From contig CP136069.1 of NCBI GenBank assembly GCA_032622095.1, forward strand, positions 51,136,760 to 51,200,759: a stretch of DNA of 64,000 bases, written 5' to 3'. The position numbers were made by a program, and so were the translations under genes. Numbering within the stretch: the stretch's first letter is position 1; the number at the start of each line of letters is the position of its first letter. Under the pieces are notes generated by a model. That model ran no database searches and was not told the DNA's origin. It worked only from the letters and a program-made list of their open reading frames with translations. This stretch comes from Siphonodentalium dalli (Eukaryota > Mollusca > Scaphopoda > Gadilida > Siphonodentaliidae). Of the stretch, positions 53,216 through 64,000 are shown piece after piece.

Positions 53216-54010
53216 CGGCGTTAGATTTTCAAAATTTTTATTTAAAAACAAATTAATTTAATTTAAAAAAAGAAGAAGGTTTTGTTAGGAGATCAATCTA
53301 AATACAAATTGCCGAATAAAGACTCTGTCTAAGATAAAACTGTGCTAGGGCCCTCCGACGCTGAATAAAGGCTCAATTCTGGAGCCTGTGTCAGCTAGTA
53401 TGTTATTAAGACATGTATTACCACCGGTTTCCGGTAAGCGAGTAAAGCAACAGACAAACTTGACCAGATAGCCGTACCATGCTACGACCACTTTCCGTAT
53501 ATCAAATATCAGTGTATATATATATATATATATATATATAAATGATTGGTTTAAACATATTTTAATAGTATATTCATATACAGATACTAGGGGATTGGAG
53601 GACAAGTTCTTAAAACTTAGATGGACCTCCGCTCCCCACAATACAGAATAAGTATGACAACAAATATAAATGGTATATTTAAACAGAATATAAATGATGC
53701 CCAAGCACCATGTGCACATAAATGGTTGAACCATGCAACTCTACTTTCTGTTGCGTACACAAGACCCTGATTCTCGAGACAAACATCAACGCACAATGAT
53801 GATGACTTGATCAACTGTTGATAATATAATAGAGTGCAAATTACAGTACCTGAAGAATGCGGAGAATTCGAGTCGGGATACACAATGACTGAATATGTGA
53901 CCGCACCGAGAGAACGAAAGGTATTTGTGTAATTCGTATATAGATAAGTATATGTGTACTTCGTGTGGAGAAAAATATATGTGTAATTCTTGTGTGCATA
54001 TGAACTGCAT
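53216..54010. other. Unassigned sequence with (TA)n
   Basis: A (TA)n microsatellite of about 28 bp spans 53514-53541. Imperfect repeats of 'atatgtgtaattcgt' and 'tatgtgtacttcgtgtggag' lie at about 53921-53996. Long minus-strand frames here are AT-repeat translations. Confidence 0.5.
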
Positions 54011-54456
54011 CCAAGTCTGGATATAGTATGTCTGACATTTGCAGAATTGGGTCCACTTAGGGTGATTTTAGTGACGCTACAACGCACAGAGGGCTAGAAT
54101 AACTAAATTCACCCTCTGGGAACCTCATTCTGCTTAGGCCTTGTCTTCTGGGAAATGTTTATAGTCTCAAATTAATATTGTTTTTAGTAACTTTTTCTAT
54201 ATAGTTTCTAAAGCCCATATAATTTGCAGAAGATAAAATGCATAATTGATGTTACTAATGGATGAACATTACCAACTTTAACCGGGGAACTTCAGTCTAA
54301 TCCTAGGTCTCCCATATCACTTGATGCCTAAGCAGGATGAGCTTCCGAGAGGGTGAATTTGGTTATGATAGCCCGCCATATGGGATAGTGTCACTAACTC
54401 CACCCTCTGTTGACATCATTCTGCAAATGCCAGACATACTATTTCCAGGCCAGACT
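54011..54456. mobile_element. Foldback element, 446 bp
   Basis: The left arm ccaagtctggatatagtatg, then tctgacatttgcagaat, at 54011-54047 is mirrored by attctgcaaatgccagacat, then actatttccaggccagac, at 54418-54456. Inside, cgctacaacgcacagagggc, then tagaataactaaattcaccc, repeats the 47092-47184 block, and tcactaactccaccctctgt mirrors it. TSD was not resolved. Confidence 0.65.
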
Positions 54457-54595
54457 GTATCAGGTTATGATAACAATGCAGGAATGAACGAATTACAGAA
54501 CAATGGCGATTTGTCGTCATAGTTGAGTGTTCCGTTCGCACATGTACATCTATGTGGCAGATATATTCAAGGCTAAATACCCATATACAAAATAA

Positions 54596-55064
54596 TTAAA
54601 GAGGCATAATCCGAATTAACGTTCAGAGATTAATATTTCTTTGGCTTCGGGGGCAAAAAGTATTTGATTCGAGTCGAGGAACCAACCCATCAAAGCTCAG
54701 AGTGATCAGATATCGATTTTTGAAATTTGTTATTTCTCGAGATATGTACTTATTTATGACCTGGAAAAAAATCGTCAAGGCGACGGTCTCGGACAAAATT
54801 GCGGATGAAGATGCATAACAAAAAAATCAAGTGGTAATACGGCCAACTTTCGTGATAATCTAGTGATAATACGGCCATATTACGTTGAACAACATGTTGA
54901 TTAATAAAACGTTTTGGGAAATTTTATACCATAATTGACAGTGGTTAGCATTATTTTGTTGTAATTAATCGATTCTGATAGCTAAAGCGTATTTTAAAGA
55001 AATGTTATTGTTGTTGTGTAACTTGATGATATGGGGAACGTCTGATCGGATTTAGTACCTTTAA
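54596..55064 (+). mobile_element. K1 family MITE (461 bp)
   Basis: TTAA at 54596-54599 and 55061-55064. The ends are AGAGGCATAATCCGA and, inverted, AGGTACTAAATCCGA. The interior contains the family landmarks (tatttctttggcttcggggg, gattcgagtcgaggaaccaa, tctcggacaaaattgcggat, attgacagtggttagcatta). A local duplication of 'atctagtgataatacggcca' lies at about 54858-54886. Confidence 0.8.
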
Positions 55065-55502
55065 CTGCTTGGGATATATAAATGAACGTTATATAAATTA
55101 GCTTTGCACAACTGAAAACAATGTGACAGGAATGGACATTTTTCCACGTTTGTGAATCGAATAATTATTAACAGATTATTTCTACCTACCAGCGACTGAG
55201 CCGATCGCTTGCTGCATTGAGAATTCGTTGTTCGCGAAGTCACGTAGATATAACAAGTTCATACGTTCAAAGTTGAGGGAATTTTAAACAAAATGAATGA
55301 AAACAACTGAATAAAATCCGATCATGGTAAAACCATTATCAAAATACGCTTGAAAGCCAATATTGGTATCTGGTATCCTTATTGCATTATCATTATTTTC
55401 GGAAGGAAATGTTTTTCTTTTCTCTGGATGTAAAGTGTACAAATGTGGTTTGAATATGTTTTTCTCCCCAGAAATAAATTTCTGAAATATTAACTTTCCT
55501 GA
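55065..55502. other. Unassigned sequence
   Basis: Nothing recognised upstream of the LINE tail. Confidence 0.4.
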
Positions 55503-56160
55503 TGGAATAATAATAATATTTATATAGCGCCTACCCCCCCCCCCGCAAGGGATTCTAAGCGCTTTACACATTATATAAATACACAACAAATGCACATGCA
55601 AAATAATCAATAGATTTGTGGAATTATAATCAGTTTTTGTTGTTAGTTTTCTTTGAGTCGGGGTAGCGTCGTCGGAATATATGAGTTTTCAATGAAGATC
55701 TAAAGTCTGTAAGCAAACAGGATTGCCGCATTTCATTTGGTAGCGAGTTCCAAATGCCGGGACAGGCTACAGAGAAAGCTCTGTCGCCTGTCGGTCATAA
55801 GATTGGCACCTTGTGGACAGAGTAAGGACGATTCACCTGAACGAAGAGATCGCCGGGGAGTGTATGGATATATCAGACTGTAAATGTATTCTGGAAGGGA
55901 ATCGGAGAAAAAAATCTGATGGAAACCAAATGTTGCTATTTTGAAATGTATCCTATATTTGACAGGTAGACAGTGAAAGTCGGCGTGCATGGTTGTTACG
56001 CTACAGCATTTCCTTCTTCGGAGTACAATTCTGGCGGCGGTGTCCTGCAAGCGTTGAAGTCTGCTGATTTGGTAATCAGGTAGCCGGAACAATAGAATGT
56101 TGCAGTAGTCTAGACGACTCTTAACGAACGAAGCAACCAGTTGCACCAGTTAAAAGAAGT
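55503..56160 (-). pseudogene. CR1/L2-like LINE, 3' end (reverse transcriptase C-terminus plus 3' tail), decayed
   Basis: From 56146 down, the frame reads LVASFVKSRLDYCNILLFRL, then a segment with LQRLQDTAARIVLRRRK, HCLPVKYRIHFKIATFGFHQ and PRRSLRS. This is the standard C-terminal part of CR1/L2/Jockey-group reverse transcriptases (SRLDYCN, LQ.VQN.AAR, LHWLPV..RI.FK). A frameshift near 55787 breaks it. In another frame the familiar CPGIWNSLPNEMR then appears at about 55766-55725, and coding ends near 55640. The 3' region contains gtaaagcgcttagaatccct, a run of G, and aggcgctatataaatattat, and ends in (ATT)n, as in many LINEs of this group. It is truncated at the 5' side near 56160. Not functional. 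Confidence 0.9.
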
Positions 56161-57040
56161 AACATCAAGGTAATATATGGAAGGTTTTGTCTTTCTGGAA
56201 TAAGTCACCACGAAACCACCCCAAGTGAACAGTCTGACATATGCTCTTATATAATACATATGGCTCAAATTGCTAATTCCTTTTTCGCAGACAAGCCCCC
56301 GATTGCCGAATCAACACATACTATTTAAGTTGTCATCGTTGTCGCGACGTCATGATGTCATCCTATACATGCTTACTCTCAACCAAAATATGTATAGATA
56401 GTTAAGATATGTCTCACACTGGGTAACATTTCACAACTTATAAAGCTGAACATGGTGCAGATAATCATATAGAATGGGGTACATTATATATTGAGGCTTA
56501 TATCAGTCACCACGACAACAGTTATGTTCACAAAAACACCACAAAGGTTATGATGATGACCAGTCGGTTAATATATATTATAATGCATACCAATAACTAT
56601 TTAATTCAATGAGATAACATTGTATGACAGGAAGAACACTTTATTGACTTTCTGATGTGGAAATATTACATCTTGGCAGCCATTTTGAAAACGGTTGCCA
56701 TGGAGACGGGAGAACCCTTTGACGAAGTCTACCCAAATTGTTTCGGAAGCCGTTGCCTTGACCCAAGGTACATAACTTATATAGCGTCTGCTCTGTGGCA
56801 AAGACAATCGTACGGGGTTATAGGCTAGGGCCAGTATTATAGTCCACCAACACCATCATAGACCTGCTTTAACTGTTCGTGGGATTATAGTACAAGAAGT
56901 ATGCATAGAACATATGTCAATACACACAATGGAGATGTTGGGGTGCCACGATAAGTATATGTGTACGCCATATGAACAAATGAACTCGTTAGCCAGCATA
57001 CGGCAGCAAGAGCATCGACCTGTGTAGAAATATATATATG
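56161..57040. other. Unassigned sequence
   Basis: A short piece with 'cttggcagccattttgaaaa' and 'cggttgccatggagacggga' (56673-56711) resembles motifs of the 13640-14740 region. Otherwise nothing is recognised. Confidence 0.4.
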
Positions 57041-59137
57041 GTTAGTTTACTTGTGTAACCTGGCTGGTTAGTTAGTTTACTTGTGTAACCTGGCTGGTTA
57101 GTTAGTTTACTTGTGTAACCTGGCTGGTTAGTTAGTTTACTTGTGTAACCTGGCTGGTTAGTTAGTTTACTTGTGTAACATGATTGGTTGGTTAGTTTAC
57201 TTGTGTAACATGATTGGTTGGTTAGTTTACTTGTGTAACATGATTGGTTGGTTAGTTTACTTGTGTAACATCTCTGGTTGGTTAGTTTACGTGTGTAACC
57301 TGGATGGTTAGTTGGTAAACTTGTGTAATATGACTGGTTATTTGGTTTACTTGTTTAACATGTCTGGTTAGTTGGTTTACTTGCGTAACATCGCTGGTTG
57401 GTTAGTTTACGTGTGTAACCTGGATGGTTAGTTGGTAAACTTGTGTAACCTGGCTGGTTAGTTAGTTTACTTGCGTAACATCTCTGGTTGGTTAGTTTAC
57501 GTGTGTAACCTGGATGGTTAGTTGGTAAACTTGTGTAATATGACTGGTTATTTGGTTTACTTGTTTAACATGTCTGGTTGGTTGGTTTACTTGTGTAACA
57601 TCTCTGGTTGGTTAGTTTACGTATGTAACCTGGATGGTTAGTTGGTAAACTTGTGTAACCTGGCTGGTTAGTTAGTTTACTTGTGTAACCTGGCTGGTTA
57701 GTTAGTTTACTTGCGTAACATCTCTGGTTGGTTAGTTTACGTGTGTAACCTGGATGGTTAGTTGGTAAACTTGTGTAATATGACTGGTTATTTGGTTTAC
57801 TTGTTTAACATGTCTGGTTATAGTTGGTTTCTTGCTTAACATGCCATGACTCATGATGGTTGGTTGGTTAGTTTACTTGGGTAACATGACTGGTTAGTGG
57901 GTTACTTGTTTAACACGGCTCATGCTGGCTGGTTGGCTAGTGTACTTGTGTAACATGGCTGGTTAGTTGGTTTACTTGCTTAACATGCTTGGTTGGTTGG
58001 TTCGTATACTTGACGTATAACATGGCTGGTTAGTTGGTTACTTGTTTAACACGGCTCATGCTGGCTGGGTGGCCTGTGTACTTGTGTAACATGGCTGGTT
58101 AGTTGGTTTACTTGCTTAACATGCTTGGTTGGTTGCATGGTTTACTTGTGTAACATGGCTCGTTATAGTTGGTCACTTGCTTAACATGCCTGGTTAGTCG
58201 GTTAACATGTGTAACATGGCTCATGATGGTTGGTTGGTTAGTTCACTTGGGTAACATGGCTGGTTAGTTGGTATACTTCTGTAACATGGCTATTTAGTTG
58301 GTTTACTTGTTTAACATTGCTCATGCTGGATGGTTGGTTCGTATACATGATGTATAACATGGCTGGTTAGTTGGTATACTTGTGTAACATGGCTGTTTAG
58401 TTGGTTTACTTGTTTAACATGGCTCATGCCGGCTGGGTGGTTAGTATAATTGACGTATAACATGGCTGTTTAGTTGGTTTACCTGTTTAACATGGCTCAT
58501 GCTGGCTGGGTGGTTAGTATACTTGGGTAACATTGCTGGTTAGTTGGTTTACTTGTTGTTTAACATGGCTCATTCTGGCTGGGTGGTTAGTATACTTGAC
58601 GTATAACATGGCTGTTTAGTTGGTTTACTTGTTTAACACGGCTCATACTGGCTCGTTGGTCAGTTTACTTGGGTAACATTGCTGGTTAGTTGGTTTACTT
58701 GTTTAACATGGCTCATGCTGGCTGGGTGGTCAGTATACTTGACGTATAACATGACTGGTTAGTTGGTTTACTTGTTGTTTAACATGGCTCATGCTGGCTG
58801 GGTGGTTAGTATACTTGACGTATAACATGGCTGTTTAGTTGGTTTACTTGTTTAACACGGCTCACGATGGCTCGTTGGTCAGTTTACTTGGGTAACATTG
58901 CTGTTTAGTTGGTTACTTGTTTAACACGGCTCATGCTGGCTGGTTGGTCAGTTTACTTGGGTAACATTGCTGTTTAGTTGGTTTACTTGTTTAACATGGC
59001 TCATACTGGCTCGTTGGTCAGTTTACTTGGGTAACATTGCTGGTTAGTTGGTTTACTTGTTTAATATGGCTCATGCTGGCTGGGTGGTTAGTATACTTGA
59101 CGTATAACATGGCTGTTTAGTTGGTTACTTTGGTCGT
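57041..59137 (+). repeat. 30-bp minisatellite, about 2.1 kb, with higher-order structure
   Basis: The basic unit is tggctggttagttagtttac, then ttgtgtaacc. From 57041 to about 57280 the units are nearly identical and strictly 30 bp apart. From about 57280 to 57830 blocks repeat every 120 bp (tctctggttggttagtttac recurs at 57481, 57601 and 57721). From about 57830 to 59137 a longer composite of roughly 73-80 bp appears, with 'ggctcatgctggctgggtgg' and 'acttgacgtataacatggct'. The array has thus expanded by at least three nested modes. No coding frame is maintained. Confidence 0.92.
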
Positions 59138-59576
59138 ATCACGACGTGGCCTGTTTTATGTTTTATCGTTGGCGTCAAAATCGACCAGATGGTTCCCTTT
59201 ACGTGGATCAGCAATCCGCGCTTACCGATATTCGACCAAGATTCACCATCGCTGAACCTCTATTGCGCCATGCACTATAACAAATGAGCCACCAAGAATT
59301 ATTTAGGGAGCAATGTTCGACTGCGTTTTACTGAGAAAGTTCGCTCGGAAGGTTTGATTCTCTCCAAGATAAGACACGATCGAAAATCAAGAGCTAGTGT
59401 ACTTGGTTATTGAACGGGTAGATTGCATAGTTTAAAACTAATTCCCTTTATCTATACGAGTCGATATGTGTCTGGGAGTACAAAATGTTCTAACGGCTTG
59501 AGTGGAAGTGTCTAATCATTCTTAGGGAATTTTTCAATCAGTTCTATATGGAGCTTCAGAATGAAATCTGAATGGT
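59138..59576. other. Unassigned sequence
   Basis: Nothing recognised. Confidence 0.4.
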
Positions 59577-59665
59577 GTCGATTGCAATAGACCTGGCACG
59601 TTTTCAGGTTATCTCAAAGGATAGCTTTCACATGCAGTCGGTGGCATCAAAATGGAGGCTATAAA
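59577..59665 (+). repeat. Direct repeat flanking the 61-bp minisatellite region (left copy)
   Basis: gtcgattgcaatagacctgg, then cacgttttcaggttatctca, then aaggatagctttcacatgca and gtcggtggcatcaaaatgga, then ggctata, matches 61572-61661 at roughly 85 percent identity by eye. Confidence 0.8.
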
Positions 59666-59900
59666 CTGCATACCATTGATTTCAACATACTTTAGTTACA
59701 CGAGAACTGACAGTTATCTATGGGCTTGAATGATAAGTTTTCAACAAATAATATCTACATACACTCCCTATATCAACACCTATCATATTCTTATTATAAG
59801 CACACCCCCTCTGCATTCAGACAATTAACGCCCGTTGGAATCAATACAATTCTCCATGCGGTTTATACATGAACGTTCATAAACCAATAACTGAAGTCGA

Positions 59901-60122
59901 CACTTCATAAAAAAAGCGACGACCACCTATATACGTCACTCCAAGTCGACCGTGTGCACGTGCTCGTTGCGTGATGGCCACTTCACAAAAGGCGACGAAC
60001 CACCTACGTCACTCCAAGCCGACGGTGTGCACGTGCTCGCTGCGTGATGTCCACTTCACAAAGGCGATGAACCAACTATATACGTCACTTCAAGCCGACG
60101 GTGTGCACGCGCTCGCTGCGTG
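59901..60122 (+). repeat. Tandem triplication, 73-78-bp unit
   Basis: cacttca starts at 59901, 59979 and 60052, followed by 'aaaggcgacgaaccacctat', 'acgtcactccaagccgacgg' and 'tgtgcacgtgctcgctgcgt'. The unit is GC-rich and carries several CpGs and cacgtg E-box-like sites. Copies 2 and 3 are the most similar. Confidence 0.85.
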
Positions 60123-60387
60123 TTTGTTATTGGGGACTGTTGGAATTTGAACAATATATGTTACTTACAATGATTGTGTTAGTTTTGAAAAGTTGTTCAA
60201 ATTATTAATATTCTATTAAAACGTACTGCTATATGGTTATAAGAAATCACGTGTAGATCGATTTGAGTCAATGGTTTTGGCCGGCAGAGAATAATTAAAC
60301 AAAGCTCGCGTGAATCCCTTCCGGGAAAATCGGAAGAAGTATCTTTAAATTCATTGTTTAGTGGACAATCATAGAACAGTATGCTGC

Positions 60388-61545
60388 AGAGAGATAAACT
60401 ACATATACGTGTTATAAGGGAGGCTTTATATGTCATGTGATCGGATACATAGAGATAATCTACATGTAAGTTATAAGGGAGGCTTTATATATTTGTCATG
60501 TGATCTGATGCAGACAGATAAACTACATGTTAGTGTTATAGTGGAGGCTTTATATGCCATGTGATTTGCTACAGAGAGATAAACTACATGTTAGTGTTAT
60601 AATGGAGGCTTTATATGTAATGTGATTTGCTAGATAGAGATAAACTACATGTAAGTGTTACAATGGAGGCTTTATATGTCATGTGATGTCTGCTACAGAG
60701 AGATAATCTACAGGTAAGTGTTATAAGGGAGGCTTTGTGTGTCATGTGATCTGCTACAGATCGATACACTACATGTAAGTGTTATTATAGAGGCTTTATG
60801 TCATGTGATCTACTACAGAGATATAAACTACATGTAAGTGTTATAAGTGTTATAAGGGAGGCTTTATGTGTCATGTCATCTTCTATAGAGAGATAATCTA
60901 CATGTAAGTGTAATAATGGAGGCTTTATATGTCATGGTATCTGCTACAGAGAGATAATCAACGTGTAAGTGTAATAATGGAGGCTTTATATGTCATGTGA
61001 TCTGCTACAGGGAGATAATCAACGTGTAAGTGTAATAATGGAGGCTTTATATGTCATTTTCTACATGTAAGTGTTATAATGGAGGCTTTATATCTCATGT
61101 GATCTGCTACAGAGAGATAATCTACATGTACGTGTTATAAGGGAGGCATTATATGTAATGTGATTTGCTACAGAGATATAAACTACATGTACGTGTTATA
61201 ATGGAGGCTTTATATGTCATGTGATCTGCTATAGAGAGATAAACTACATGTTAGTGTTATAATGGAGGCTTTATATGTAATGTGATTTGCTACAGAGATA
61301 ATCCACATGTAAGTGTTATAAGGGAGGCTTTATATGTCATGTGATCTGCTACAGAGAGATACTCTACATGTAAGTGTTATAAGGGAGGCTTTATATGTCA
61401 TGTGATCTGCTACAGAGAGATAATCTACATGTAAATGTTATAAGGGAGGCTTTATATGTCATGTGATCTGCTACAGAGAGATAATCAACATGTAAGTGTT
61501 ATAAGGGAGGCTTTATATGACATGTGATCTGCTATAGAGAGATGC
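60388..61545 (+). repeat. 61-bp minisatellite, about 19 copies
   Basis: The unit is ctacagagagataatctaca, then tgtaagtgttataagggagg, then ctttatatgtcatgtgatct, then g. Spacing is 58-63 bp throughout, with small indels such as the extra ttataagtg near 60841. 'aatggagg' and 'aagggagg' variants are interspersed. The array stops at gagagatgctcgatag, 25 bp before the right-hand flanking duplication. Confidence 0.92.
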
Positions 61546-61571
61546 TCGATAGATTGTAATCTTCATTTGCT

Positions 61572-61661
61572 ATCGATTGCAACAGATCTGGCACGTTTTC
61601 ATGTTATCTCAAAGGATAAGTTTTCACAAGCCGTCGGAAGCATCATTGCGGAGGCTATACT
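61572..61661 (+). repeat. Direct repeat flanking the 61-bp minisatellite region (right copy)
   Basis: atcgattgcaacagatctgg, then cacgttttcatgttatctca, then aaggataagttttcacaagc and cgtcggaagcatcattgcgg, then aggctata, is the counterpart of 59577-59665. An open frame continues for 83 codons (61567-61818) but shows no domain, and the left copy is closed by a stop. Confidence 0.8.
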
Positions 61662-62371
61662 GGCTAATATTCCACACGAAACAAGGACATGGCGACAGGG
61701 TGGAGTGTTGATAGAATTTTTAGCAGCTACATGTAGCAATGGCAGACAAAAAATGAGTTATCTGACACAATGTAGCGTGGAATTTCTCTATAAAATGCGG
61801 TCAAATTGTTTTTACTGAAGTCGCCATCAGTTTGAAAAATTACCAATCATCAAGGTCTCGAAATGGAAGGGGGTGCAGTTGTAAATTATCAGGTAGTCAC
61901 GCCCAAAATAGAGACATGTGGCCAAGTACATGTATCCAACATCGCCGCAGCTTGATTTCGTATGGCGACATAATGCTAATATAACTTCAGGGTTACATAG
62001 GGAGGGCGTGTATATAATCCACCTCTCACTCAGCAGCACCAAACAGTTATAAACACAAATATTATATACGTTAAATGCCCACTTAATCACATTATACACA
62101 AAATATTAAATATTATATACCATTTGGAAGAGGATCCAAATATATATATATTCCACCAGAATACGGAACAGCAGCTGTCGTGGACTAGCAGTGTCCACCA
62201 AGTGACATAGATTATCACATTCCTCCTATATTTACCCCATATTGCATCGTTATTCACAACTAGATAGAGTTTGTTTCCTTTCCATTGAGAATACTAAACT
62301 GGCAGTACACGCCAGATGGAAATTAAGCACAGAACACAAATCGGTACCGTGACAAAAACATGTTCACAGTC
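61662..62371. other. Unassigned sequence
   Basis: Nothing recognised. Confidence 0.4.
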
Positions 62372-62724
62372 CATTCAACTGGATAAGTTGATAATATATG
62401 TTTTGGGACTTCTTCTTTCAAATGCCTTTAAATGAACTAGGGTTCCTCGGTGCATGTGTCTCGGTTATAAAGCCAAGATGAAGTGAAAAGCACTTCAATC
62501 TTATAGCTTATCCTTAAAATCAATTATTATTTGGTTGCTTTTTAATAAATGTATGAGTAAATTAAACCAGAAGTATCCCAGTGTCATCTAGAACTGCAGA
62601 TAGTTCCATCAATGTGAATCCGAAGGTTGTGACGGAGATAGGGGAACAGCACTAACAAAGATGGAAAGATCGCCAGCGATACCAAGATTAGTGTTCTCAG
62701 ATAATTACAGTCGCGAGCACCGTC
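62372..62724 (+). repeat. Segmental duplication, copy A (without MITE)
   Basis: attcaactggataagttgat, then gggacttcttctttcaaatg, then the stretch aagatgaagtgaaaagcact, then aaatcaattattat, taaattaaaccagaagtatc, tccatcaatgtgaatccgaa and attagtgttctcagata, follows the same order as 63258-64000. At the position of the P1 insertion in copy B, copy A reads cctttaaatgaact and retains a single TTAA. Confidence 0.8.
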
Positions 62725-63257
62725 TCAAGAGAGTGTACCGAGAAACACCTGGTCATATGTTAATATAATATATGAGAACCTATCTGCACGATCATTTGTT
62801 GCACTATGCCAGAAAATACTTAGATCGTACTCATGAACTCATTCATATGAGGTCTTGTCGATGACCGCTGCAGAAGTCGACTTTTAGAATTGTTGTCTAC
62901 CTGGCAAAATTTCAATGATCGTCTCTTATAAGGAGAGTAAACTCATCGTCCAAAAAACGGTAAGTGATAAAGAGCGTTCTCGTGCATGAGCCTTGAACTC
63001 GTTTTCAACTCAAAATGGATGGATGCTTTTGTGGGTTTTCGCGATGCGTGCGCAATACGAACCGAAGTGCTTGCAGTATTTTTAATTCGTTTTTACCTGG
63101 TAAGTTGAACAATTAATTATAGGCATTTTTTACAAATTGGATATCAAATCCGACATAGTATCTTTATTTCCAATAAATGGAAAGTTTGATGTAACAGTTG
63201 TTGGAAAATTCCGACCCATGGTGTGTTTCAAGGGGGATACATTGATTTTCATAGTTT
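62725..63257. other. Unassigned sequence between duplication copies
   Basis: Nothing recognised. Confidence 0.4.
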
Positions 63258-64000
63258 ATTCGACTGGATAAGTTCACAATATAATGCTCTGGGGCTTCTT
63301 CTTTCAAATTGTGTATAATATGGAATATGTTATTTGAAATTGGGGTCTTTAACCCTTTACCCAACAGAAGGGCCCTGTGCCAATGCATTCTCTTATATAT
63401 GCGAGTCGACCATAGGTCGCCTCGCATATATCAGAGAATGCATTGGCTTAACACATTAAAAATTATAAAATTGTTAAAGAATGTAAGAAAAAATGGTAAA
63501 AAGTGTTTAAAAAAGATTTTTTTTAGGCCAATGCATTCTCTTATATATGCGAGGCGACCTATGGTCGACTCGCATATATAAGAGAATGCATTGGCACAGG
63601 GCATAACTGTAACTATCACAATGTGGTCAAGGAGCCGGTTCCAATGATATCCATATTTGTATGGTTCTATCGAGACAGACCGAAGATATTTTTAAACTGT
63701 TGAAGCTTTATTTGGCCGGTTTTGGCCGGTTTGTTGGGTAAAGGGTTAAATGAAGCTAAGATGAAGCGAAAAGCACTCCAATATCATAACTCATCTTTAA
63801 AATCAATTATTATATGTCAGATATCGTCATTGTGTTGCTTTTTTTAAATGTACGAGTAAATTAAACCCGAAGTATCCCGGTGTCATCGAGAAGTGCAGTG
63901 AGTTCCATCAATGTGAACCCGAGGGTTGAACGCACTATGGTGACGGATATAGCAAAGATGGAAAGAGCGCCAGCGATATCCAGATTAGTGTTCTCAGATA
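63258..64000 (+). repeat. Segmental duplication, copy B (interrupted by a P1 MITE)
   Basis: attcgactggataagttcac, then ggggcttcttctttcaaatt, precedes the MITE, and aaatgaagctaagatgaagc, then gaaaagcactccaatatcat, resumes after it. Similarity to copy A continues to the window edge (gttctcagata at 64000), so the duplication extends beyond the window. Offset between copies is about 890 bp before the MITE. Confidence 0.8.
63349..63749. mobile_element. P1 family MITE with double-hairpin cassette (copy c)
   Basis: TTAA at 63349-63352 and 63746-63749 flanks 393 bp with ends CCCTTTACCCAACA. The hairpins are 63380-63446 (one substitution, atatcagag) and 63528-63594. It is nearly identical to copy a. 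It inserted into the TTAA of a local duplication. Confidence 0.9.

Noticed and set aside
53617-54087. 156-codon minus-strand frame, the longest in the window
   Set aside because: It crosses the foldback element and imperfect 'tatgtgtaattcg' repeats, giving a Tyr/Thr-rich product without motifs.
57041-59137. Regularly spaced 30-bp repeats resembling a CRISPR array
   Set aside because: Repeats are directly adjacent with no unique spacers, and there are no cas genes; it is a minisatellite.

Overview
The window is intron- or intergenic-type DNA from an animal nuclear genome. It is AT-rich and has no long open reading frame. Dispersed repeats, miniature inverted-repeat elements (MITEs), minisatellites and decayed retrotransposon pieces occupy a large share of it. 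A marine invertebrate, most likely a lophotrochozoan such as a mollusc, is my best guess. I base that on remembered resemblance of three things: the LINE C-terminal fragments, a tRNA-derived SINE with an (ATCA)n-type tail, and repeat tails ending in (ACGC)n or in a 'cagacagacagatcctactct' motif. I could run no search, so this is inference.

Protein-coding content is very small. Two decayed non-LTR retrotransposon C-termini are recognisable on the minus strand: 56160-55503 (CR1/L2-like reverse transcriptase end with its 3' tail) and 50256-49975 (zinc-knuckle-like C-terminal domain). One 138-bp segment at 52457-52320 (minus) has a good splice acceptor, a good donor and two open frames, and is the best host-exon candidate. 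Three weaker open segments are listed at low confidence.

Mobile DNA dominates. Elements with terminal inverted repeats (TIRs) and readable target-site duplications (TSDs) include a 774-bp foldback with a 9-bp TSD (2412-3203), a 2.9-kb element with 22-bp perfect TIRs (12142-15067), a PIF/Harbinger-type element with TAA TSDs (19896-21512), a Kolobok-like 1.35-kb element (21717-23077), a hAT-type MITE with a perfect 8-bp TSD (45399-46105), a SINE with an 8-bp TSD (41336-41637), Tc1/mariner-like full palindromes (TA...CAGTAATGCCC), and several TTAA-inserting families.

The most unusual feature is a 67-bp near-perfect hairpin, usually present as an inverted pair, that recurs about twenty times. 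It is embedded in at least four MITE families with unrelated ends (called here P1, P2, P3 and P4). All well-preserved copies keep the same single mismatch in the hairpin, and the outer boundary CCCTGTGCC...GGCACAGGG is shared across families. It behaves like a portable double-hairpin cassette. Three P1 copies are almost identical, and one sits in one copy of a local duplication whose other copy retains a TTAA at the equivalent place.

The last 7 kb (57041-64000) is nearly all tandem or duplicated sequence: a 30-bp minisatellite with higher-order structure, a 73-78-bp triplication, a 61-bp minisatellite flanked by a direct duplication, and an 890-bp-offset segmental duplication.
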